Part shown: piece by piece, positions 16,321-26,271 of the stretch | How the letters are laid out: every line of letters starts with the position of its first letter | How positions within the stretch are numbered: position 1 is the stretch's first letter | Source: Bacteroidia bacterium | GTDB lineage: Bacteria; Bacteroidota; Bacteroidia; Chitinophagales; Chitinophagaceae | DNA length: 64,000 bases | Assembly (NCBI GenBank): GCA_030426665.1 | Contig: JAUHYD010000006.1 | Coordinates: forward strand, 1 to 64,000 | Direction of reading: 5' to 3' | The notes under the pieces: generated by a model | Database searches by the model: none | What the model was told of the DNA's origin: nothing | Seen by the model: the letters and a program-made list of their open reading frames with translations, nothing else | Position numbers and translations under genes: made by a program

Positions 16321-18099
16321 ATGGCAATAGATAGAAACCACAAGAATAAAAAGAAGTTTGATTTAGGGATGCTGGTGCGCATTTTTGCGTTTACAAAGCC
16401 CTATCGTTCCACCTTGTATACTGCTACTGTTTTAGCCATTGTATTAGCAGTTGTCACTCCCTTACGCCCCTATCTGATAAAGGTTTCTGTCGACAAGTAC
16501 ATCGGCAATAGCATGTTGCGCGGCCTGATATGGATAAGCGTAGTTCAGTTCGGTTTATTGATATTGGAGAGTCTCTTGCGGTTTTGGTTCAAGTACAGAA
16601 CTAACTGGTTGGGCCAGACCGTAGTGAATGATATGCGCAATGCCGTTTTTCGTAAAGTGCTACACCAGAACATATCCTACTATGACAAGACGCCAATTGG
16701 CACACTTACAACCCGTACCATAAATGACATAGAAGCGGTCAATAACATCTTCTCTGAGGGCATCATGTCTATCGTTGCAGACTTGCTCATTATTTTTTCG
16801 ATTATTGGGGTAATGCTGGCAACAGATTGGCGGTTGACTCTCGTATGCTTATCAACGTTCCCGCTCCTTATTTTAGCGACGTGGTGGTTCAAGGAGGCAG
16901 TAAACAAATCCTTTCAGCGGGTACGGAATGCGGTGTCTGCGCTTAATGCATTTGCTCAGGAGCATATTGCGGGTATGTACATTGTTCAGGCCTTTGCCGC
17001 TGAAAAGCAGGAGCAGGAAAAATTTGATAACATCAACAAGGAGCATCGCAACGCAAACATCAAAGGCATTTTTGCCTACTCTGTATTTTTTCCGATAGTA
17101 GAGATAATTCTTGCTATGTCTCTCGGGTTGCTGGTGTGGTATGGAGCGGCACGCATGTTGGATTACGGCTCTACGCCCGGTATCATTATCTCCTTTGTTT
17201 TGTACCTGAACCTCTTGTTTCGCCCGTTGCGCATGATGGCTGATAAGTTTAATGTACTGCAGATGGGAGTGATAGCAGGAGAGAGAGTATTTACGGTATT
17301 GGATAGCGATGAGTTTTTACACGAAAACGGTACGCTGGAAGCAGATAGTTTGGTCGGGCATATTGAGTTTAGGGATGTTCGTTTCAGGTACACGCCCGAT
17401 AGTCCGGTCCTTCGGGGTGTTTCCTTCGACCTTGAAGCCGGAAAAACAATGGCGGTAGTAGGGCATACCGGAGCTGGAAAGACTTCTCTGATTAATATTC
17501 TCAACAGGCAGTACGAAACGGAAAGCGGAGATATTTTGATAGATGGAAAAAACTTGAAGGAATACGATGTGTACAGCCTGCGAAGTCGCATTGGCATTGT
17601 GTTGCAGGATGTATTCCTTTTTTCGGGTACCATATCCGACAATATCACCTTGCGCAATGCCGATATTCCCCATGACAAGGTAGTAGAGGTAGCGAAAATG
17701 CTCGACATGCACGACTTCATTATGAGGTTGCCCGGTGGGTACAACTTCAATGTGATGGAGCGGGGCAATACATTATCGCAGGGGCAGCGGCAACTCATAT
17801 CATTTGCAAGAGCATTACTTTACGACCCTGCTATCCTGATTCTCGACGAAGCCACATCTTCGGTAGATAGCGAGAGCGAACAGTTAATACAGCATGCCAT
17901 CGATACACTTATTAAGGGGCGTACTTCTATTGTCATTGCTCACCGTTTATCAACCATCAGAATGGCCGATATGATACTGGTGTTAGACAAAGGCGAAGTC
18001 AAAGAACGGGGTAATCATGATTCGCTTATAGCCGCACAGGGAGCCTATTTCGACTTATACACTGCTGTAGAGAAAAGCAAGAAAAAAGCAGTGTTGTAA
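16321..18099 (+). CDS. ABC transporter, fused permease and ATPase (MsbA-like exporter)
   Basis: A 592-residue half-size ABC exporter. Six membrane helices fill about residues 20-330, and the nucleotide-binding domain follows with Walker A GHTGAGKT (about 381-388), Q-loop IVLQDVFLFSGTI, signature LSQGQ (about 484), Walker B ILILDEATSSVD and the switch His in VIAHRLST. It probably works as a homodimer exporting lipids, peptides or drugs; the substrate is not determined by sequence. Close to the MsbA/MdlB type. It starts 55 bases after prfB and may be co-transcribed. Confidence 0.92.
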   Translation: MAIDRNHKNKKKFDLGMLVRIFAFTKPYRSTLYTATVLAIVLAVVTPLRPYLIKVSVDKYIGNSMLRGLIWISVVQFGLLILESLLRFWFKYRTNWLGQTVVNDMRNAVFRKVLHQNISYYDKTPIGTLTTRTINDIEAVNNIFSEGIMSIVADLLIIFSIIGVMLATDWRLTLVCLSTFPLLILATWWFKEAVNKSFQRVRNAVSALNAFAQEHIAGMYIVQAFAAEKQEQEKFDNINKEHRNANIKGIFAYSVFFPIVEIILAMSLGLLVWYGAARMLDYGSTPGIIISFVLYLNLLFRPLRMMADKFNVLQMGVIAGERVFTVLDSDEFLHENGTLEADSLVGHIEFRDVRFRYTPDSPVLRGVSFDLEAGKTMAVVGHTGAGKTSLINILNRQYETESGDILIDGKNLKEYDVYSLRSRIGIVLQDVFLFSGTISDNITLRNADIPHDKVVEVAKMLDMHDFIMRLPGGYNFNVMERGNTLSQGQRQLISFARALLYDPAILILDEATSSVDSESEQLIQHAIDTLIKGRTSIVIAHRLSTIRMADMILVLDKGEVKERGNHDSLIAAQGAYFDLYTAVEKSKKKAVL

Positions 18100-18168
18100 T
18101 TTTTTTTCGATCTCCCCCAAGTTCTCCCCCTTTTTCTTCGTCTTTTATGTTGCAACAACATATATCCG

Positions 18169-19800
18169 ATGAAAAACTTGCTATTAACCTTTGTAATTTT
18201 TGCCTCAGTTCAGGCAAGTGGTCAATCTTTATTTGATGAAAGAGATTCCATTGATGCTAACAATATCAATGCCATGTCATTAGTTCATGGCGATATGTGG
18301 TGGGATCCGGCAACTGCTAAGCCTAGGTGCTTCTACCCTACAGGCGTTCAGAAAAATATCAGCTTTGCAGGTGCGCTATGGATGGGTGGCTATGATGCGT
18401 CCGGGCAATTGCATGTTGCCGCCCAGACCTATCGCCAAACTGGTACAGATTATTGGCCCGGCCCTTTGGGTAGCGATGGGAGTCTGGACTACACCACTTC
18501 TGAAAAGTGGGCAAAAATATGGAAAGTAAAACGCTCTGAGATAGATGCTTTTTTGGCTGTTGATCCGCATACAGAAACCAATACACCACAATCAATACTC
18601 ACTTGGCCGGCAAAAGGGAATCCGTATGCCAAGGGAAAAGACGGCGCTTCATTAACCATAACGTCAGACATGGCACCGTTTGTCGACCATGATGGCGATG
18701 GTAGTTACAATCCACTAAATGGTGATTACCCTGCTATAAGAGGTGAGCAGACCTTATGGTATGTGTTCAGCGACAATGGTCCCACCCATACCGAAACAAA
18801 TGGGGTGCCGCTAAAAGTAGAAGTTCAGGCATTGGTGTATGCCTATAAAAGAGGGACGTTGATTGATAATGTTGTGTATTACGACTATACACTTAATAAC
18901 AAATCCGCTGAGGATTATTTCGACTTCAGACTGGCTTTGTGGAATGATGTTGATTTGGGATATTATTTAGACGACTTTATAGGTTTTGACTCCGGTAGGC
19001 GGTTGGCAATCGCCTATAATGCTACGAGTGAGGATGGTGCCTCCGCCGGGTTTCCTTCCAATTCTTATGGGGCGAATCCGCCTGCATCCGGGATTACCTT
19101 TGTGTCATTGCCCGGAGATGTTGGTACAAACTATGTGCCGCCGGGAAGCTTTATGTACTTCAACAATGACTTGTCAGTATCCGGCAATCCGCGTGCTCCA
19201 AAAGAATACAACAACTACATGCGTTCAAGGTTTCGTGATAGCTCTCATTTGAAGTATTACCCTGTGCCGGGCTCAACAGTAGGTGGAATTGATGTTGATT
19301 ATGCCTTTGCTGATAACGCTTTGATACCGGGAGGTTGGAGTGAATGCGCTTCAGGTGATAATCCGGGCGACAGAAATTTTGTACTCGCATCAAATAGTTT
19401 TACGCTGAAAGCCAACAGCAAAGAGCGCATTGTTATGGCTTTAGTGGTGGCCGACAGTGCTGGGGGCTGCCCCACCGTTGACCTGGGTGGCATAAAAGAA
19501 GTGGCAGACACAGCGTGGGGAGCTTACGAAGGCCCATTAACAGTTGCACATAACACCCCAATACATAACCAGCCCCTCATATACCCTAACCCCGCTCACG
19601 ACAAAATATTTGTCGATCAGCAACTAGCGAATGGAAAAGCAGAATGCAGCATTTACAATGTAGTTGGGCAGCGGATGTTTCACTCGACGCTCATTAATAA
19701 ACTTACTGCCATAGATGTTAGCAGTTATCCACCGGGGGTGTATTATATACAGTACGAGAAAGGCGGTATTGTTGGCAAGAAGGTGTTTGTGAAGCAATAG
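18169..19800 (+). CDS. Tandem secreted paralogue 1 with T9SS type A sorting domain
   Basis: The first of three adjacent paralogues. The 543-residue product has a signal peptide (to about residue 19, ending ASGQ) and a conserved N-terminal module (ERDSIDANNINAMSLVHGDMWWD, here in two blocks; then ALWMGGYDASGQLHVAAQTYR and DYWPGPLG). A calcium-loop-like stretch DHDGDGSYNPLNGDYP and a long aromatic-rich beta region follow. The T9SS type A sorting tail (PLIYPNPAHDKIFV .. YPPGVYYIQY .. KKVFVKQ) predicts export and surface attachment. No enzyme motif was recognised. Proteins with this N-terminal pattern are common in Bacteroidota but uncharacterised. It follows the ABC exporter by 69 bases. Confidence 0.85.
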   Translation: MKNLLLTFVIFASVQASGQSLFDERDSIDANNINAMSLVHGDMWWDPATAKPRCFYPTGVQKNISFAGALWMGGYDASGQLHVAAQTYRQTGTDYWPGPLGSDGSLDYTTSEKWAKIWKVKRSEIDAFLAVDPHTETNTPQSILTWPAKGNPYAKGKDGASLTITSDMAPFVDHDGDGSYNPLNGDYPAIRGEQTLWYVFSDNGPTHTETNGVPLKVEVQALVYAYKRGTLIDNVVYYDYTLNNKSAEDYFDFRLALWNDVDLGYYLDDFIGFDSGRRLAIAYNATSEDGASAGFPSNSYGANPPASGITFVSLPGDVGTNYVPPGSFMYFNNDLSVSGNPRAPKEYNNYMRSRFRDSSHLKYYPVPGSTVGGIDVDYAFADNALIPGGWSECASGDNPGDRNFVLASNSFTLKANSKERIVMALVVADSAGGCPTVDLGGIKEVADTAWGAYEGPLTVAHNTPIHNQPLIYPNPAHDKIFVDQQLANGKAECSIYNVVGQRMFHSTLINKLTAIDVSSYPPGVYYIQYEKGGIVGKKVFVKQ

Positions 19801-19877
19801 GTAAGAGTACTTAAGGGAACTACGCTCGTTAATTATCTATTTTTTCTTATATTTACTAATAGATAAACCTTATAAAC

Positions 19878-21536
19878 ATGAAAATAGTACTCTCTTTTTC
19901 CCTTGTATTTATTGCTGTATATACCTATGCACAAACTCCGTTCAATGTTCGGGATTCTATTGATGCTAACAATATTAACGCACTGTCGTTAGTACATGGC
20001 GACATGTGGTGGGATGAAGGGGGGACGAGTGCCTCGCGTTGTTCATTTCCTGCCGGATCAGGCAAGCACATCAACTTCGTCGGGGCTTTATGGATGGGTG
20101 GGTATGATGGTGCCGGACAGTTACATATTGCAGCACAGACTTATCGCCAATCGGGCAATGATTACTGGCCGGGTCCACTGGATGGTGGAGGGGCATTAGA
20201 TTATGCAACCTCTGATAAATGGGCGAAGATTTGGAAGATAAGAAGGTCCGATATAGATGCCTTTTTGGCTCTTCCTTCGCATACTGAAACTAATACACCA
20301 CAATCGATACTAACATGGCCGGCAAAGGGTAATGCATACGCCAAAGGAAAAGGTGGTGCTTCGTTAAGCATTACAGCGGATATGGCACCATTCAAAGATA
20401 ATGATGGCGACGGCATATACAATCCGCTGAACGGTGACTATCCGGCGATACGAGGCGAGCAGACTCTTTGGTATGTTTTCAGCGATAACGGACCGACTCA
20501 TTCACAAACTGGCGGAACACCGCTAAAGGTGGAAGTGCACTCGTTGGTGTATGCGTACAACAGAGGCACACTGATTGACAACGTTGTTTATTACGACTAT
20601 ACCATTGTCAATAAATCATCGGAAGATTATTCTGATTTCAGACTGGCATTGTGGGATGATGTTGATTTGGGGTATTATTTAGACGATTATATCGGATTTG
20701 ACTCTGGTAGACGATTGGCAATTGCCTACAATGCAACGGACGATGACGGTCTTGTTGCAGGGCATCCGGCAAACTCCTATGGCCCCAGCCCTCCCGCTAC
20801 AGGTGTTACTTTTGTGTCTTTGCCAGGAGATGGTGACGCTGGTTACGTTCCAACCGGAAGTTTTATGTTTTATCTTAATAACCTCTCAATGTTTGGACAT
20901 CCTTCGGGACCAATGGAATACAGAAACTATATGACTTCTAAGTGGCGAACAGGTGTGCATCTTAAATATGATTCTGCTACGTTTGACCCTTTTGTTAGTG
21001 GCTATGGAGGCTATATTACAGGTGAGGACAGGAACTATGCTTATCCCGATGATCCTTCTTTATTTGGTGGCAATAGCGAGTGTAATTTGGATGTCAATCC
21101 AGGGGACAGGAAATTTGTACTCGCATCAAATAGCTTCACTTTGAGGGCAAATAGCAGCGAGCGTGTTGTTATGGCATTGGTGGTGGCCGACGGTGCCGGG
21201 GGCTGCCCTTCCGTTGATTTGAGTGGTATAAAGGAGGTCGCAGATACGGCGTGGCAGGGATACGAAGGTCACTTATCGGTTGCAGACATTACCGAAAAGC
21301 AAACCCAGCCCCTCATTTATCCCAACCCTGCTCACGACAAGCTGTTTGTTGATTTAGTGTTTATGAGAGGAATTGTACAATGCAGCATATACAATGTTCT
21401 GGGGCAGCAAATGTATCAGTTAGAGCTTACTCATAGAGTATCAACCATAGATGTCAGCGATTATCCACCGGGAGTGTATTATATACAGTACAGCATAGAC
21501 GGTATTGTGGGCAAAAGGGTATTTGTGAAGGAGTAA
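19878..21536 (+). CDS. Tandem secreted paralogue 2 with T9SS type A sorting domain
   Basis: The second paralogue, 552 residues, with its own signal peptide (MKIVLSFSLVFIAVYTYA then Q) and the same order of blocks as its neighbours: VRDSIDANNINALSLVHGD, ALWMGGYDGAGQLHIAAQTYR, DNDGDGIYNPLNGDYP and ARRGTLIDNVVYYDY-like strands, then the type A sorting tail (PLIYPNPAHDKLFV .. KRVFVKE). It is closest to paralogue 1. The Asp-rich loop replaces DHDGDG with DNDGDG, keeping the acidic ligands. The 77-base gap upstream contains TATATTTA, near the -7 consensus, so it may have its own promoter. Confidence 0.85.
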   Translation: MKIVLSFSLVFIAVYTYAQTPFNVRDSIDANNINALSLVHGDMWWDEGGTSASRCSFPAGSGKHINFVGALWMGGYDGAGQLHIAAQTYRQSGNDYWPGPLDGGGALDYATSDKWAKIWKIRRSDIDAFLALPSHTETNTPQSILTWPAKGNAYAKGKGGASLSITADMAPFKDNDGDGIYNPLNGDYPAIRGEQTLWYVFSDNGPTHSQTGGTPLKVEVHSLVYAYNRGTLIDNVVYYDYTIVNKSSEDYSDFRLALWDDVDLGYYLDDYIGFDSGRRLAIAYNATDDDGLVAGHPANSYGPSPPATGVTFVSLPGDGDAGYVPTGSFMFYLNNLSMFGHPSGPMEYRNYMTSKWRTGVHLKYDSATFDPFVSGYGGYITGEDRNYAYPDDPSLFGGNSECNLDVNPGDRKFVLASNSFTLRANSSERVVMALVVADGAGGCPSVDLSGIKEVADTAWQGYEGHLSVADITEKQTQPLIYPNPAHDKLFVDLVFMRGIVQCSIYNVLGQQMYQLELTHRVSTIDVSDYPPGVYYIQYSIDGIVGKRVFVKE

Positions 21537-21601
21537 ATGAAAATTTCTCCCAAGCCCAGACTTTGATTTTACGTCTGTAGTAGTACACCAAGAACTGCCT
21601 T

Positions 21602-23257
21602 ATGAAAAATCTAATAATACTCTTCGCTACTCTCGTGGTCGCTCAAGCCAATGGACAAACCTTATTCGTTGTTCGGGACTCTATTGATGTCAATAATATC
21701 AATGCGTTGTCACTAGTTCATGGCGATATGTGGTGGAATCCGGAGGTAGGGAAATCCGGGTGTTTCTTTCAGGCCGTTACTCGTAAAAACTTCAGCTTCG
21801 CAGGAGCATTGTGGATGGGCGGGTATGATGCCTCAGGGCAACTGCATGTTGCAGCCCAGACCTATCGGCATACAGGTACTGACTATTGGCCAGGTCCTCT
21901 GGATGGTAGTGGTAACTTAGATCATGCCACAGCTGAGAAGTGGGCAAAAATATGGAAGGTAAGACGCTCTGAGATAAATGCGTATCTCGCAACTCCTTTT
22001 CACAGGGTTTCAAATACTCCTGAGTCAATACTGACATGGCCGGCAAAAGGCAATACACATGCAAAAGGTAAAGATGGTGCTCCTTTAAGCATTACAACGG
22101 ATATGGCACCGTTTATTGACCACGATGGTGATGGTTTGTATAATCCGCTGAGGGGTGACTATCCGGCAATAAAAGGGGAGCAGACATTGTGGTATGTATT
22201 TAGCGACAATGGACCCACACACTCGCAAACTAACGGAGCCCCATTAAAGGTAGAAGTGCAGGCACTGGTGTATGCATATAACAGAGGTACACTTATTGAC
22301 AATGTAGTGTACTACGACTATACTATTGTCAATAAGTCTGACGAAAATTATAATGATTTCAGGTTGGCTTTATGGAATGACGTAAGTACGGAATACTATA
22401 TTGATAATTTTATTGGTTTTGACTCTGTAAGACGATTAGCAATAGCTTACGGGGTAACCTATGAAGGCGGAATATCCGGTTTTCCGCCAAATCCCTATGG
22501 AACAAGACCTGCTTCTGGCGTTACTTTTGTTTCGTTACCAGGTGACGCCTCCCCTGCATATGTCCCCGCTGGTAGTTTTATGTTTATCAGGAATGATGCC
22601 TCCAGGTGTGGAAACCCTACATTGCCAATCGAATACCAATATTATATGAATTCAAGGTGGAAGAATGGTGCCCACCTTAAATACGACTCCAATAATTATT
22701 TCCATGTCCGGCCCTTTGATTTGATAGAGGCCGGTGATGATAAGAACTATGTGTTCTCAGAGGACCCGTCTGTTTGGAGAGGGTTTAGTGAATGCGCTCT
22801 GGGAAATAATCCGGGTGACCGAATGACTGTGTTGGCCTCTAATAGCTTTACGTTAAAGGCAGGTATCAGCGAGCACATCGTTATGGCATTGGTAGTAGAT
22901 ACAGGTGCCGGGGGCTGCCCTTCAGTTGACTTGAGTGGTCTAAAGACCGTGGCCGATACTGCATGGGGTGTGTATCGCGATGCGACTACTTTTCAGCCGA
23001 TTGATTATAGCGACCATTACAATAAAGGTATTCTGATTTATCCAAACCCTGCCTATGACAGGTTGCAAATAGACCAGAATTTCGGTTATGGGGATATACG
23101 GTACACAATTTACGATATGGTTGGTCGCCGCATGCACACCGATATGCTCAATCGGTCAACAACAATAGTCGATATAAGCTCCTTTCCGGCAGGTGTATAT
23201 ATACTGTCATACCGACGAGACGGTATTGCCGGCAAAGAGGTCTTTGTAAAACAATAA
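21602..23257 (+). CDS. Tandem secreted paralogue 3 with T9SS type A sorting domain
   Basis: The third and most divergent paralogue, 551 residues. A signal peptide (ending QANGQ) is followed by VRDSIDVNNINALSLVHGD, ALWMGGYDASGQLHVAAQTYR, DHDGDGLYNPLRGDYP and the type A sorting tail (ILIYPNPAYDRLQID .. FPAGVYILSYRRDG .. KEVFVKQ). The middle (about residues 270-400) differs most from copies 1 and 2, suggesting a variable face. It ends only 5 bases before the convergent MFS gene. The three likely arose by tandem duplication followed by divergence. Confidence 0.85.
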   Translation: MKNLIILFATLVVAQANGQTLFVVRDSIDVNNINALSLVHGDMWWNPEVGKSGCFFQAVTRKNFSFAGALWMGGYDASGQLHVAAQTYRHTGTDYWPGPLDGSGNLDHATAEKWAKIWKVRRSEINAYLATPFHRVSNTPESILTWPAKGNTHAKGKDGAPLSITTDMAPFIDHDGDGLYNPLRGDYPAIKGEQTLWYVFSDNGPTHSQTNGAPLKVEVQALVYAYNRGTLIDNVVYYDYTIVNKSDENYNDFRLALWNDVSTEYYIDNFIGFDSVRRLAIAYGVTYEGGISGFPPNPYGTRPASGVTFVSLPGDASPAYVPAGSFMFIRNDASRCGNPTLPIEYQYYMNSRWKNGAHLKYDSNNYFHVRPFDLIEAGDDKNYVFSEDPSVWRGFSECALGNNPGDRMTVLASNSFTLKAGISEHIVMALVVDTGAGGCPSVDLSGLKTVADTAWGVYRDATTFQPIDYSDHYNKGILIYPNPAYDRLQIDQNFGYGDIRYTIYDMVGRRMHTDMLNRSTTIVDISSFPAGVYILSYRRDGIAGKEVFVKQ

Positions 23258-23262
23258 CAGCG

Positions 23263-24507
23263 TTACAGAATATCCTCGTCTAGTTTGTTTTTGACAATTA
23301 CATTTACCCTGTACAGCATCACGATACAAAGGATGGTTAGTGCTATCATAATGTAGCCGAGTGTGTCGTAATGTTCAATCGGGCTGTACTTGCCATTCTG
23401 TACGACAATCATACCTGAAACAGCAGCTGCAAAGCCACCCGATATTTGCTGGAGCGAAGCATTTATACTCATGAAAGCACCCCTGTCTGCCTTGCCGGGT
23501 AAAGCGCTCACTAAAGCCGATGAGGGAACCATACGGCTCATTACTCCCGACATCATTAGTATACTAAGTGTCGCAGCGAGCCATAGCGGTGTGATGCCTC
23601 TGTTTGTGTATATCACCACCATTATCATCATCCATACCGACGCGAATGTGAAAAGCTTAAACTTATCAATTCTGTCACTAAACTTACCTACTATAGGCAT
23701 AATAATAAGCGTACCGATACCCGTCAGCATAAACATAATGGGCAGCTGCTCGTTGGTAATACCCAGATTGTTGATTGCGAAGGCACTGCCGAAGGGCATC
23801 ATCATGAAGCCTCCTAAGGAAAGTAATGCTGTAGCCATAAACCCTATTCTGTGCTCCCGCTTTTTAAGTGTATGCCAGAGATGCAAAAAGGCACTACTGT
23901 CTTTCTGCAATGCAAGATGCTGGTTTACAGGTTGAAGCTTTATGAATATAAGCAATAGGATTACGGTTGCAAAACAAGCTACCATAATAAATGGTGACTG
24001 CCAGCCCCATATATTGGCAATGTACAGACTAATAGGAATACCCATTACCTGACTGGCACTAAATCCCATCTGAATAAATCCCATAACGCGTCCCCGCTGG
24101 TGAATAGAGAACAGGTCGGTAATAATTGCCATAGAGATAGAGCCAATAACCCCACCGAAAATACCTGTGAATATTCGTGCTGCTATCAGAAACCAATAGC
24201 TATCTGCAGAGCCGCATAAAAACGTACCAATAATAAATCCGGAATAGAAGAAAACAAGCAGCTTTTTTCGGTCAAACTTATCAGCAAATCCCGCTGTAAG
24301 CAACCCTGATGTGCCGGCACTGATCGCATAAGCCGAAACAGCCAGTCCGAATTGAGCAGGCGTCAAATCCATAGATTTCATAAGCATGTCGCCAAGCGGA
24401 GACATTATCATAAAATCAAGAATCACAGAAAACTGTGTTATCGCAAGAACAAAGACAACAAACTTTTGATAAGGAGAAAAAGGAGTTGCCGGAGAATTTG
24501 GTTTCAT
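23263..24507 (-). CDS. MFS transporter, drug/sugar efflux type
   Basis: A 414-residue major facilitator superfamily protein with about 12 membrane helices. The cytoplasmic loop after helix 2 has the typical GFADKFDRKKLL motif, and helix 5 shows GIPISLYIANIWGWQSPF, as in DHA1-type efflux proteins. The substrate is unknown. It has no regulator next to it. On the minus strand a TAGCTTTG, matching the -7 consensus, lies 45 nt upstream of the ATG (24552-24559). Confidence 0.88.
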   Translation of the reverse strand: MKPNSPATPFSPYQKFVVFVLAITQFSVILDFMIMSPLGDMLMKSMDLTPAQFGLAVSAYAISAGTSGLLTAGFADKFDRKKLLVFFYSGFIIGTFLCGSADSYWFLIAARIFTGIFGGVIGSISMAIITDLFSIHQRGRVMGFIQMGFSASQVMGIPISLYIANIWGWQSPFIMVACFATVILLLIFIKLQPVNQHLALQKDSSAFLHLWHTLKKREHRIGFMATALLSLGGFMMMPFGSAFAINNLGITNEQLPIMFMLTGIGTLIIMPIVGKFSDRIDKFKLFTFASVWMMIMVVIYTNRGITPLWLAATLSILMMSGVMSRMVPSSALVSALPGKADRGAFMSINASLQQISGGFAAAVSGMIVVQNGKYSPIEHYDTLGYIMIALTILCIVMLYRVNVIVKNKLDEDIL

Positions 24508-24551
24508 TACTGTCGTTTACCTTTTCCGGGAAGAAATTACCGGAATGGGCG

Positions 24552-24559
24552 CAAAGCTA
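24552..24559 (-). promoter_or_regulatory. Possible -7 element for the MFS gene
   Basis: Read on the minus strand this is TAGCTTTG, matching TAnnTTTG, about 45 nt before the start codon at 24507. No -33 box at ideal spacing was found. Confidence 0.35.
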
Positions 24560-24651
24560 ATGCTAAAGCCCAAAATATAGAAGCTTATACCATACTTATA
24601 ATCTATTATAGGATAGCTGCCGAACTAATAAAGCAGTAAATTGCAGCGACT

Positions 24652-25776
24652 ATGAAAGTAGCATTCGTTCAGGATTGGTTTAATGCAAACGGTGGTGCCG
24701 AGAAGGTGGCAGGAGCGGTTATTGATGTATTGAGCGACGATGACCTCACCATTTATGCCCTGTTCAATAAGTTCAGCCCTGAGGCTTCTGAGTCCATCCT
24801 GAAAGGAAATGATGTACAGGTGTCCTTGCTTCAATATGTTCCCGGTATCAGTAAGCGATATCGCTACTTTTTGCCTGTGATGCCATGGCTGATGGGACGG
24901 TTTAGGTTGCGTGGCTATGACCTCATATTCTCTACTTCACATGCAGTCGCAAAAGGTTTCCGCAGCGACCCGTCAATACCCAACATCTGCTACTGTCACA
25001 CACCACTCCGCCCTATATGGGATATGTACGACGACTATGCTGCCGGTCACAAGCTCGGTAAGTCGCTCCTGTACAGAAAGTTTGTGGCGTGGTTGCGCAA
25101 ATGGGATGTAGCGTCTGCCGATAGGGTGCATTACTTTATTGCCAATTCAGAGCATATCAGGCAGCGGATAAAGAAAAGCTACAGCCGGGATTCAGTAGTG
25201 ATTTACCCTCCTGTACGTACCGACAAGTTTCAGCTCAATGAAGCAGAGCGAAAGGAATATTACATGTGTCCGGGGCGGTTTGTCCCGTACAAGAAGATAG
25301 ATATGGTCATCAGGGCTTTTCAGCGCATGCCCGACAAAAAGCTCATACTCATAGGCGAAGGGTGGGGCGCATCCGGTTTTGATGAAATGCTCAAAGGACA
25401 TCCCAATATAGAATGGCTTGGGTATAAGAGCGATACAGAAATGATACAATACATGCAGGAAGCCAAGGCGTGCATCTTTGCAGCCAAAGAAGATTTCGGG
25501 ATCATGTGTGTAGAGGCGCAGGCGTGCGGTACACCCGTGCTGGCATTAGATTATGGTGGCTATCGGGAAACCGTAATTGACGGCGTTAGCGGTTATCGTT
25601 TTCCGGAGCAGACAGAAGAATCGGTTATGGAAGTGGTACAAAAGCTGGAGACTCACCCTCTTGCCGACAACAAAGCAATAAGAGCAAATGCACTTCGATT
25701 TTCTGATAAGCGTTTCCGTAGCGAGATTACAGCATTTATAGTAGACGTAATGAGCGGAAAGGCGAAAAAGCGATAG
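24652..25776 (+). CDS. Glycosyltransferase family 4 protein
   Basis: A 374-residue GT-B fold glycosyltransferase that probably uses a nucleotide sugar in the cytoplasm to build a surface polysaccharide or glycolipid. The N-terminal acceptor domain carries FVQDWFNANGGAEKV (Gly-rich loop). The C-terminal donor domain shows PGRFVPYKKIDMVIRAF, LILIGEGWG, and the EX7E-like region AAKEDFGIMCVEAQACGTPV. The start at 24652 is well placed. It stands alone among unrelated genes, so the acceptor cannot be inferred. Confidence 0.92.
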   Translation: MKVAFVQDWFNANGGAEKVAGAVIDVLSDDDLTIYALFNKFSPEASESILKGNDVQVSLLQYVPGISKRYRYFLPVMPWLMGRFRLRGYDLIFSTSHAVAKGFRSDPSIPNICYCHTPLRPIWDMYDDYAAGHKLGKSLLYRKFVAWLRKWDVASADRVHYFIANSEHIRQRIKKSYSRDSVVIYPPVRTDKFQLNEAERKEYYMCPGRFVPYKKIDMVIRAFQRMPDKKLILIGEGWGASGFDEMLKGHPNIEWLGYKSDTEMIQYMQEAKACIFAAKEDFGIMCVEAQACGTPVLALDYGGYRETVIDGVSGYRFPEQTEESVMEVVQKLETHPLADNKAIRANALRFSDKRFRSEITAFIVDVMSGKAKKR

Positions 25777-25826
25777 ATTCATATTCGTCCGAAACAATTT
25801 ATCTTTACAAAAAACAACACTGCTAT

Positions 25827-26234
25827 ATGGCTCTATTCGGAAAGTTGGGTAGGTATCAGAATGTCGGATTGCTGGTTATGCGCATCGGTCTTGGCGCAAT
25901 GATGATACTGCACGGTTATGGCAAGTTGCTGGGTGGTCCCGATAAGTGGGAGAAGTTAGGCCATTCAATGGATAAGTTGCATATTCACTTCTTTCCGGTA
26001 TTCTGGGGCTTTATGTGTGCCGTGGTAGAGACCATCGGTGGTTTATTTTGTATGATGGGGTTGTGGTTTCGGCTGGTATGTATGCTGATGGTGATCAACT
26101 TTTTTGTAGCTGCAGCTCATCACTATACCACACTATCAAATATAGGCGATGCATCTCATGCGATAGAGCTGATGTTCACATTCTTCGGATTGATGTTTAT
26201 AGGTGCCGGTGTCTATTCTGTTGACAAGAGTTAG
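25827..26234 (+). CDS. DoxX family membrane protein
   Basis: A 135-residue protein with four membrane helices and the DoxX pattern: LLVMRIGLGAMMILHGYGKL at the start, FWGFMCAVVETIGGLFCMMGL in the middle and an AIELMFTFFGLMFIGAG end. DoxX proteins are linked to redox or thiosulfate-related functions in a few cases, but most are uncharacterised. A TATCTTTA (25800-25807), close to the -7 consensus, lies 19 nt before the ATG. Confidence 0.88.
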   Translation: MALFGKLGRYQNVGLLVMRIGLGAMMILHGYGKLLGGPDKWEKLGHSMDKLHIHFFPVFWGFMCAVVETIGGLFCMMGLWFRLVCMLMVINFFVAAAHHYTTLSNIGDASHAIELMFTFFGLMFIGAGVYSVDKS

Positions 26235-26247
26235 TAACAATATTTCG

Positions 26248-26255
26248 TATTTTTG
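26248..26255 (+). promoter_or_regulatory. -7 promoter element before the Uma2 gene
   Basis: TATTTTTG is a full match to TAnnTTTG and lies 16 nt before the ATG at 26272, predicting a leader of about 10 nt. The -33 region is not a clear match. Confidence 0.45.
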
Positions 26256-26271
26256 AAAGAATAGTTGAGTT

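Noticed and set aside
17163-17798. Minus-strand frame of 211 codons inside the ABC transporter
   Set aside because: It is the antisense of the nucleotide-binding domain; composition (many Ser and Pro) fits a shadow frame.
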